A stretch of DNA of 41,500 nt from an uncultured Prevotellaceae bacterium. Lineage in GTDB: Bacteria > Bacteroidota > Bacteroidia > Bacteroidales > Bacteroidaceae. A model generated the notes under the pieces. That model saw only the letters and a list, made by a program, of their open reading frames with translations. It did not search any database and was not told where the DNA came from. Positions within the stretch are counted from its first letter, which is position 1; each line of letters begins with the position of its first letter. The stretch covers positions 1 through 41,500 of the forward strand of contig CADBLU010000180.1 in the NCBI GenBank assembly GCA_902795605.1, given 5' to 3'. The translations under genes were made by a program, and so were the position numbers. Positions 6,571-12,770 of this stretch are shown here, in pieces.

Positions 6571-7799
6571 AGTATGAGACCAAGGTGCTGACCACCAACT
6601 ATCAGAAGCCCGATGCCTATGGGGCACTCTCCATGCCCGTCTACTATACGGCGGCATTCGAGTTCCCCTCGGCAAAGGCGATGAGCGACGCCTTCTGCGG
6701 ACGGAGCATGGCACCCTCCTATTCCCGCATCTCCAATCCCACGACTTCTTATCTCGAACAAAGGGTGAAACAGATCACGGGAGCCGCAAGCGTCACGGCT
6801 CTCAACACTGGCATGGCCGCCATCGCCTACGCCCTCGTAGCTGTCGGTGGAGCAGGCCTCAACATCGTGGCTTCAAAGCACCTCTTCGGCAACAGCGTCT
6901 CACTCATCCGCGACACCCTGGGCAGTTTCGGCATGGAATCCCGACTGGCTGACTTTACCGACCCCAGAGAGGTGGAAGCGATGATTGATGACAAGACCTG
7001 TGCTCTGTTTTTCGAGATCATCACCAACCCGCAACTGTTCGTGGCCGACATCAAGATGCTGGCAAACATTGCCCATAAGGCTGGAGTGCCACTCATCGCC
7101 GATACCACCATCGTGCCTTTCTCCGTCTTTCACGCCGGCGAACTGGGCGTGGACATCGAGATTGTCTCAAGCACGAAATATATCTCCGGCGGCGGCACCG
7201 GACTGGGTGGCCTGCTCATCGACTACGGGAAGTTCGACTGGTCGGCCAGCCCTTCGCCTGCCTTGCAGGCACGCATCAAGCGCAACGGCAGAAAAATGGC
7301 CTTCACCGCACGCGTGAAAACCGAACTCATCACCAATCTCGGAGCAGTGATGACACCACAAGCCGCCTACATGGAAACGTTGGGACTCGACACCCTCAAC
7401 CTCCGTTTCTATCGTCAGGCAGAAAGCACGCTGTGGCTATCGCAGGAATGCCAAAAGATAGAGGATATCCGTCATGTCAACTATACAGGACTGGACGACA
7501 ATCCTTTCCATCAACTGTCGGAATCGCAGTTTGGAAACTTGCCTGGAGCTGTCTTTACCATTGACCTCGACTCCGAGAAGTCGGCATTCGAGTTCATCGA
7601 CCGCCTGCAGATATTTCGCAGGGCTACCAACCTCTTCGACCGCAAGTCGCTGGCCATCCATCCCGCCTCTACCATCTTCGGCCTCTTCACGCCCGCCCAG
7701 CGCGAGGCGATGGCCGTGAAAGATACCACCGTGCGCCTCAGCGTAGGACTCGAAGACCGGGAAGACTTGTTGGCAGACATCCGGCAGGCGCTCACATAG
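6567..7799 (+). CDS. O-acetylhomoserine sulfhydrylase-like PLP enzyme (MetY/MetZ family)
   Basis: A 410-residue fold-type I PLP enzyme of the Cys/Met metabolism family (MetB/MetC/MetY/MetZ). The PLP lysine is Lys204 in SSTKYISGGGTGLGG; the N-terminal substrate segment contains YSRISNPTT. The length and the GGGTGLGG segment favour a homoserine-ester sulfhydrylase, making homocysteine from a sulfur donor and an acylated homoserine, over cystathionine gamma-synthase or lyase, but these cannot be fully separated by eye. In Wolinella a MetY works with a thiocarboxylated carrier (HcyS) matured by HcyF and HcyD; all three partner types are encoded at the start of this operon. It overlaps the desulfurase by 4 nt and is the last gene of the operon. 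Confidence 0.85.
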   Translation: MKYETKVLTTNYQKPDAYGALSMPVYYTAAFEFPSAKAMSDAFCGRSMAPSYSRISNPTTSYLEQRVKQITGAASVTALNTGMAAIAYALVAVGGAGLNIVASKHLFGNSVSLIRDTLGSFGMESRLADFTDPREVEAMIDDKTCALFFEIITNPQLFVADIKMLANIAHKAGVPLIADTTIVPFSVFHAGELGVDIEIVSSTKYISGGGTGLGGLLIDYGKFDWSASPSPALQARIKRNGRKMAFTARVKTELITNLGAVMTPQAAYMETLGLDTLNLRFYRQAESTLWLSQECQKIEDIRHVNYTGLDDNPFHQLSESQFGNLPGAVFTIDLDSEKSAFEFIDRLQIFRRATNLFDRKSLAIHPASTIFGLFTPAQREAMAVKDTTVRLSVGLEDREDLLADIRQALT

Positions 7800-7844
7800 C
7801 CAGCCACGGTCCCTCCTATGCCCTGCCCCTCCCACGTCCTGTTT

Positions 7845-7863
7845 GTTGCTGTATTACAGCAAC
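7845..7863. terminator. 8-bp hairpin at the convergent end of the sulfur operon
   Basis: GTTGCTGT and ACAGCAAC form a perfect stem with a 3-nt loop between the MetY-like gene and the convergent LuxR-type gene. There is no T-run, so intrinsic termination is uncertain. It is the only strong structure in the 90-bp gap. Confidence 0.35.
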
Positions 7864-7889
7864 ATACGAGACGAAACACTGAAAACGGG

Positions 7890-8531
7890 TTAAATATAGA
7901 AATCCGAAGGGTTGACCCAACCGGCACGAAGAGCATAGCGGATGACCTCATGCGCCGTATTGACATTCAACTTGCGGAAAATGTTCTTGCGGTGGGTATT
8001 GACAGTATGGGTGCTGAGATAACGCTCCGCAGCAATCTCCTTGGTCGTCTTCCCTTGGGCAATGGCCTTGACAATCTCTATCTCCGTAGCCGTCAACGTG
8101 GCGTTCTTCTCTTCCTCCACCTGCCGGGTAAGAATCATCTCCGTGGCACGCTGGCAGATGTAGCGGCGCCCCTCGGTGGCATAGGTCATCGCGTCACGCA
8201 ACGACTTCACAGACATATCCTTAAAAACTACGCTGAACGAATGCGACGAGTAGATCATCCTCAACAAAAACTTGGCGGTCAGTTCGTCACTCAACAAAAT
8301 CCATGAGGTCATGGAAAAGCGCTCGCTCATAACCAGCAGGCTCTCCTCGTCGGGGAAATCAAACAACGTATAGTCGAGCAACACCACACTCTTCTCATAT
8401 TCCAGCAACAGAGAGAGCAGTTCCTTCTTGTTGGCCGCATGGAACACGAGATTTCTCTCGTCACCTTTCAAGAGTGACTCCAAGGCAAAACTCGTAAGCG
8501 GTTGGTTGTCGGCGATGATGTAGATTCCCAT
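7890..8531 (-). CDS. LuxR/NarL-type response regulator
   Basis: A 213-residue regulator with an N-terminal receiver-like domain and a C-terminal LuxR-type helix-turn-helix. The receiver keeps an acidic residue at Asp8 and the phospho-acceptor position Asp53 (VVLLDYTLFD), and a Lys in SVVFKDMS. The DNA-binding domain (about 150-210) reads LTATEIEIVKAIAQGKTTKEIA ... STHTVNTHRKNIFRKL. No histidine kinase gene adjoins it. Its own promoter has the same ATACC-N8-GGTAT operator as P1 and P2 of the facing sulfur operon, so autoregulation plus control of the sulfur genes is the simplest reading. Start 8531 (MGIYIIADNQ) is chosen over the in-frame codon at 8549 because it aligns with the start of the receiver fold and lies just downstream of a clear minus-7 box. 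Confidence 0.88.
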   Translation of the reverse strand: MGIYIIADNQPLTSFALESLLKGDERNLVFHAANKKELLSLLLEYEKSVVLLDYTLFDFPDEESLLVMSERFSMTSWILLSDELTAKFLLRMIYSSHSFSVVFKDMSVKSLRDAMTYATEGRRYICQRATEMILTRQVEEEKNATLTATEIEIVKAIAQGKTTKEIAAERYLSTHTVNTHRKNIFRKLNVNTAHEVIRYALRAGWVNPSDFYI

Positions 8532-8546
8532 ATTTCTGTTTTTGTG

Positions 8547-8616
8547 CAAAGGTAGGCCTTTTCCCTTGTCCGGAAAATCACATACAAGCGGTATTCTGAT
8601 ACCATGAAATAGGTAT
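8547..8616 (-). promoter_or_regulatory. Promoter P3 of the LuxR-type gene with the shared operator
   Basis: Read on the minus strand, the operator ATACCTATTTCATGGTAT (8616-8599) precedes a second TACCGC block, a GATTTT element and a perfect minus-7 box TACCTTTG (8554-8547). The distance from GGTA to the minus-7 box is 49 nt, against 50 nt in P1 and P2. P1 and P3 operators agree at 15 of 18 positions. On the plus strand a TATTTTTG box at 8614-8621 overlaps the operator and could serve the gene at 8756, which would then respond oppositely. Confidence 0.65.
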
Positions 8617-8755
8617 TTTTGTCTTTACTGCAAAAAATAGCGCTTTCGGATGATAGAAATTCATAAGGAAAAAGGCTCTATATATGAAAAGGCTCCACGC
8701 ACTCACATGATGATGTGGCTGTGGTGCTTCATTCACCCTTCAACGACCAAACGAC

Positions 8756-9133
8756 ATGAGAACCGCCATTACCCGAAGCTCCCTCTTGCTTTTGCTTTGG
8801 CTCACGTGCTTCACCACTGCTTGTGCACAGGTAGACTACTATGCCAGCAAGGCCAAAGACTATATGCGCGAGGCTGACTACTACACACAGAAAGCGCAGG
8901 ATTATGAACGTGACGCCAACTACTACAACAACCAAGCGCAAAACTACCTGCGTGAGGCCGACTACTACTCGCGCCACAACAACACCGACAAGGCACGCAC
9001 ATACATGAGATGGGCCCAAGAAGCCACCGACAAGGCGCGCCTGCGTAACGGATGGGCCTCCGATGCCCGTGAGAAGGCGCGGCTGAGGCTGAGGTGGGCC
9101 AAGGAAGCGCTCGACAAGGCAAAGACGAAATGA
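8756..9133 (+). CDS. Small secreted Tyr/Ala-rich repeat protein
   Basis: A 125-residue protein of unknown function. Residues 1-25 form a signal peptide (hydrophobic LLLLLWLTCFTTACAQ); the Cys at the end of this segment might be a lipobox cysteine, though the preceding residues are atypical. The mature part consists of degenerate 14-residue repeats beginning with Tyr-Tyr (YYASKAKDYMREAD, YYTQKAQDYERDAN, YYNNQAQNYLREAD) and then Arg/Lys-rich repeats with WAxEAxDKAR patterns. The composition predicts a long helical or coiled-coil surface protein. It is transcribed away from the LuxR-type regulator. I do not recognise the family. Confidence 0.75.
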   Translation: MRTAITRSSLLLLLWLTCFTTACAQVDYYASKAKDYMREADYYTQKAQDYERDANYYNNQAQNYLREADYYSRHNNTDKARTYMRWAQEATDKARLRNGWASDAREKARLRLRWAKEALDKAKTK

Positions 9134-9174
9134 GAAAAAGACAAGCATAACAGCTTTTTGAAAAACGGAAGACA

Positions 9175-9786
9175 ATGACAAAAGAGACATTCCAAAAGGG
9201 CCTCATGAAGTATGCCCAAACCATCGAGCTGATCAAGAGCGACGCACATGCCCTGCACGCTCACGTCAACCAGACCTACGACAAAGTGCATCCCTATGGC
9301 TTCCATCTCGACATGGTGGCCGACGCCGTCTGCCAATACGGCCATCTGGTATGCTCCTGTGAAGACGATATCCTGCCACTGCTTTTCGGTGCCTATTACC
9401 ACGACAGCATCGAGGACGCGCGGCTCACCTACAACGATGTCATGGCCGCCGCCAAGCAATACATGGACAGCCAGCAGGCTTTTATGGCTGCCGAGATTGT
9501 CTATGCCCTCACCAACGACAAGGGACGGACAAGGGCTGAAAGAGCCGGCGAAAAATACTATCAGGGTATCAGGGAGACTCCCTATGCCCCCTTCGTCAAA
9601 CTGGCAGACAGGATGGCCAACTTCACCTACTCCTTCAGCCATGCCAACGAAGCCAATGCCCACATGAAAAAGGTCTACAAAGAAGAGCTGCCACATTTCC
9701 TCAAGGCCATCCATGTGGACACCGACGATTCGCGCTTCCTTCTGCCCGAAGCAATGGTGCATGCCCTTTTACAACTGACGGAGTGA
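9175..9786 (+). CDS. HD-domain hydrolase (small SpoT/MESH1-like)
   Basis: A 203-residue stand-alone HD-domain protein. The metal-binding HD pair is in AYYHDSIEDARLTYNDV, with a partner His upstream (VHPYGFHLDMV) and a later conserved Asp in FVKLADRMANFTYS. This pattern resembles the hydrolase half of RelA/SpoT and small alarmone hydrolases, so degradation of (p)ppGpp or a related nucleotide is possible; a general HD phosphohydrolase is the safe call. There is no synthetase, TGS or ACT domain. It starts 42 nt after the preceding gene and ends facing gluQ. Confidence 0.75.
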   Translation: MTKETFQKGLMKYAQTIELIKSDAHALHAHVNQTYDKVHPYGFHLDMVADAVCQYGHLVCSCEDDILPLLFGAYYHDSIEDARLTYNDVMAAAKQYMDSQQAFMAAEIVYALTNDKGRTRAERAGEKYYQGIRETPYAPFVKLADRMANFTYSFSHANEANAHMKKVYKEELPHFLKAIHVDTDDSRFLLPEAMVHALLQLTE

Positions 9787-9826
9787 AAAAAAGTTGAGTT
9801 TACCGGCATAGCTATGACTTACTCTC

Positions 9827-9886
9827 GGAGATAGACGCGATGAGCCATGCATTCAATTGTCTATACTCCGAAACTCCTATACTCCA
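9827..9886. repeat. GGAG-TAGAC hairpin repeat (copy 1)
   Basis: The arms GGAGATAGAC (9827-9836) and GTCTATACTCC (9859-9869) are complementary with one bulge, and a second ACTCCTATACTCC block follows. The element lies between the convergent HD-domain gene and gluQ and includes the gluQ stop codon. Related elements are at 21623-21700 and 25912-26050. It probably works as a bidirectional terminator. Confidence 0.6.
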
Positions 9887-10767
9887 CAAACAACAATGTT
9901 CTCCAAAGGGACGCGTTCCCAAGAGAACAACGGCAGCAGTTCCTTTACGCTAACGGCATCGGGAGCAGGAGAAAGACCGGCAAGAAAAGCCAGTTGACCG
10001 ATGACCTGACGGGCACTGTAATGCTGTCGCAGCGAAGCCATGTCAAGACTCTTGTCACGCTTCGACAACCGCTGCTCGTCGCTGTTGCAGAGCAAGGGAT
10101 GGTGAATGAAACAGGGCTGACGGAAACCTAACAACTCAGCCACGTACATCTGTTGGGGCGAGGATAGCAACAGGTCGCGGCCCCGCACCACCTCAGTGAC
10201 GCCTGTCAGCGCGTCGTCGACGACCACCGCCAACTGATAGGCCCAGGCTCCGTCTTTGCGACGGATGATGAAATCGCCCACCTGACGCGAAAGATTGACA
10301 GTGAAACCACCATAATGGCCATCCCGGCATAAGATGTCACGGTCGGGCACAATGAGACGTGTAGCTCCCTGACGTCCGGGCTGCGGAGCGAGATGGCGGC
10401 ACGTACCCTTATACACCACGCGACCGTCACTCTCATGGGGTGCTTGCGTGGCCAACAAGTCGGCACGCGTACAATAACAAGGATAGGTAAGTCCACGCTG
10501 CTGCAACAAGTGGCAGTAATGCGCATAGATATCCGACCGACGGCTTTGCCAGACGGGCTCGCCATCCCATTCCAGTCCCATCCATACAAGATCGTCCATC
10601 AACTGGTCGGCATACTCTTTGCGCGAGCGTCCGGGGTCGAGGTCTTCAATACGCAGCAGCCATTCCCCGCCTTGACTCTTCGCCGAAAGCCAAGAGAGGA
10701 GGGCACAAAAGAGATTGCCCAGATGCATGCGTCCTGTGGGAGAAGGAGCGAAACGGCCTTTGATCAT
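9877..10767 (-). CDS. gluQ: Glutamyl-Q tRNA(Asp) synthetase
   Basis: A 296-residue GluRS paralogue without the anticodon-binding domain. It attaches glutamate to the queuosine base of tRNA(Asp). The class I signature appears as FAPSPTGRMHLGNLF (HIGH-like motif HLGN near residue 16) and SKRDKS as the KMSKS-like motif. A CYCTRADL segment with a later Cys/His pair fits the zinc site of this subfamily. The short length (about 300 against about 500 for true GluRS) supports GluQ. Its start codon overlaps the stop of the upstream nuclease gene (ATGA), so the two are translationally coupled. Confidence 0.92.
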   Translation of the reverse strand: MIKGRFAPSPTGRMHLGNLFCALLSWLSAKSQGGEWLLRIEDLDPGRSRKEYADQLMDDLVWMGLEWDGEPVWQSRRSDIYAHYCHLLQQRGLTYPCYCTRADLLATQAPHESDGRVVYKGTCRHLAPQPGRQGATRLIVPDRDILCRDGHYGGFTVNLSRQVGDFIIRRKDGAWAYQLAVVVDDALTGVTEVVRGRDLLLSSPQQMYVAELLGFRQPCFIHHPLLCNSDEQRLSKRDKSLDMASLRQHYSARQVIGQLAFLAGLSPAPDAVSVKELLPLFSWERVPLENIVVCGV

Positions 10768-11720
10768 CGCTCATCCATGTCGGAGAGGAGCGTCCTTATC
10801 TTTTCTTCGCTCTCACCGATTGCGTCAGCAATCTGTCCGACATTCATTCCATTAGCTATCATCGTTTTAACCATAGCACGCAGCAATCTGTCACGCTCGG
10901 CAAGTTGACTGTCACGCTCGGCAAGTTGGCTATTGCGCTCGGCAAGCTCTTTTTCCCTTTGAGCTAAGGCATTGTCTCTGTCGTCGAGGGCGGAGAAAAA
11001 CTCCTCTTCCACATTCATATCCATTCTCACATCATAATCGGAAGCCGCCTCACGAAGACGACGCACCACCAGCTCCATCTCACTGTCACCATGATAGATA
11101 CTATTGTCTATATGCATAAACTGATGATTGGATGTATCACGGTGAGACTGGTCGAAAACGCTTAACACTCGCTCCAGACGATTGGCCAGACGTCCTGACA
11201 ACAGAGGAAGCTGTACGAAGATGCTGTCATGGGTGAGACTCTCGACAAAGCGGTCGGGTATTCCTTTTTTCACCGTGTTGCCATCATAATCGAAGCACTC
11301 ATGATTCACATACAAGACAGGCTCCTCTATATGGCCTATGGTATGACCGAGAATATAGACAGCCACCATGGGCATGGAATACCCCTTATTGCATCCCTCC
11401 CGAAACACGTTCTCTTTCAGACCATATTGAACGCCCAGATACTGCCGGAATCGGAGTGTCTCACTCTCGAGCCACGTTTTCTGCAACTCCACAAGTACCA
11501 GATGCTCCGTTCCATCGTCTTCACGCACTGTCGCGGCAAAGTCGATACGGAACATAGAAACCGTGTTGCGGGTCTTGTTCACATATTCATGCGGTCGGCA
11601 CTCTACTTTGGTCACCTCTTTCTTCAGCAAGGCAGAGATGAGAATGCGAGCCACACGCTCGTCTTCAAGCAAATATTTGAAAACGGAGTCGTAAATCGGA
11701 TTGGCAATTTTCACTAACAT
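10764..11720 (-). CDS. Rpn/PD-(D/E)XK nuclease family protein
   Basis: A 318-residue protein of the Rpn recombination-promoting nuclease/putative transposase family. The N-terminal half has the typical NPIYDSVFKYLLED start, then the nuclease core with FRIDFAATV (Asp) and LVLVELQKTW (Glu-x-Gln), the PD-(D/E)XK arrangement. The C-terminal part carries a coiled-coil of seven-residue repeats (AERNSQL, AERDSQL, AERDRLL) encoded by 21-bp DNA repeats. A GTTG box (11775-11778 region) 19 nt upstream of TATATTTG (11756-11749) gives it a good own promoter. Family members promote RecA-independent recombination in E. coli. Being joined to gluQ is probably incidental. Confidence 0.88.
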   Translation of the reverse strand: MLVKIANPIYDSVFKYLLEDERVARILISALLKKEVTKVECRPHEYVNKTRNTVSMFRIDFAATVREDDGTEHLVLVELQKTWLESETLRFRQYLGVQYGLKENVFREGCNKGYSMPMVAVYILGHTIGHIEEPVLYVNHECFDYDGNTVKKGIPDRFVESLTHDSIFVQLPLLSGRLANRLERVLSVFDQSHRDTSNHQFMHIDNSIYHGDSEMELVVRRLREAASDYDVRMDMNVEEEFFSALDDRDNALAQREKELAERNSQLAERDSQLAERDRLLRAMVKTMIANGMNVGQIADAIGESEEKIRTLLSDMDER

Positions 11721-11748
11721 AGGTTTCTTCGCTGAGAGTTTATCGATG

Positions 11749-11778
11749 CAAATATACGAAAAAAACAGGATGCCGCAA
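11749..11778 (-). promoter_or_regulatory. Promoter of the Rpn-gluQ unit
   Basis: On the minus strand a TTG box at 11778-11776 is followed after 19 nt by TATATTTG at 11756-11749, a perfect Bacteroidetes minus-7 box. The start codon is at 11720. Confidence 0.65.
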
Positions 11779-11799
11779 CTATTTCCGCGAAAAAGAGTT

Positions 11800-12753
11800 T
11801 TATTTCTCTCCGTATTTCATGGCCATCCTTCGGTAGAAGTCACGCTGGGCAGCAGCACCGGCGGGTGTCACTCCAGAGAGTCTCTCGAGCAGACCGTTGA
11901 TTTCGCGGGTGAGCGGATGTCCCTGGGCTTTGCGGATGGCTACGCACTGCTGCAGTTCGTAAGCGGCCCGTGAAGGGTCGCGGTCGACAAGCAACTGGGC
12001 CAGTTGCAGATGATAGCCCGAGCGGAACTGTGCCTGCCGCTGGTGGACGATAGCCTGACACAGGAGGGCCGCCTTGTGCCCGGGGTCGTCGGTGAGGGCT
12101 GCCAGTTCGGCATAGAGCCAACTGTCACTGGCTCGTGTGAGCAAGCGCTTGTAAATATCGGCAGCCTTCGCACGCTCTCCCATGATACCATAGAGGAAGG
12201 CGAGATAGCGCTGGTTGTTTTTGTTGTGAGGAGCACGGCGGATAGCCTCATTCAGCAACGGAGCCGCCATAAGCGCATGGTCTACGGTGGGCTGACGGCG
12301 CACCTCGCGGAAAGTCTGGGTGAGGAGCCGCTGTGCCAGAGAGGGCAAAGGGAAACGGCGCTTGTCTTGCGGTTCGCCTTCACGGGGCTCAGGCACCATA
12401 CTCTGCCAGTCGGCCTCAGTGAAATGCTCCACGCCGAAGTCATGCACGAATTGCAGGGTGCTGAAGCCCTGAGCCTCCTCACCGAGAAACCGTGCACTGT
12501 TCATCACAGCCTCATGGCAACGTCCATCCTTATCGTCGATAGCTGGCAGCACCCTCAGCAAGGCCTTGAAGATGTCCACGGCCTCGGTCGTGCGTTTCTC
12601 TTTCAGCCGTTTCTTCAGGATGTCATGGGCGGTCCAAAACATCGCCAGAGTCGTGTACTTACCCTTGTGGACGGCATACATAGGACGGATAGCCTCATAG
12701 GCTTCTTCCACACGTCCCTGCTTGCGCAGTTCGAATATTTCTTTGACGGTCAT
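11800..12753 (-). CDS. Tetratricopeptide-repeat protein
   Basis: A 317-residue cytosolic protein without a signal peptide. It is almost entirely helical with TPR-like pairs, for example GRVEEAYEAIRPMYAVHKGKYTTLAMFWTAH near the N-terminus and AFLYGIMGERAKAADIYKRLLTRA and AAYELQQCVAIRKAQG later. No catalytic motif is seen. ATG 12753 (MTVKEIFELRKQG) starts the first helix; an in-frame ATG at 12774 would overlap the end of the upstream GH28 gene. It lies 17 nt downstream of the GH28 stop, so co-transcription is likely although the functions look unrelated. Confidence 0.75.
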   Translation of the reverse strand: MTVKEIFELRKQGRVEEAYEAIRPMYAVHKGKYTTLAMFWTAHDILKKRLKEKRTTEAVDIFKALLRVLPAIDDKDGRCHEAVMNSARFLGEEAQGFSTLQFVHDFGVEHFTEADWQSMVPEPREGEPQDKRRFPLPSLAQRLLTQTFREVRRQPTVDHALMAAPLLNEAIRRAPHNKNNQRYLAFLYGIMGERAKAADIYKRLLTRASDSWLYAELAALTDDPGHKAALLCQAIVHQRQAQFRSGYHLQLAQLLVDRDPSRAAYELQQCVAIRKAQGHPLTREINGLLERLSGVTPAGAAAQRDFYRRMAMKYGEK

Positions 12754-12770
12754 GATGCAGTGATTTAAAG

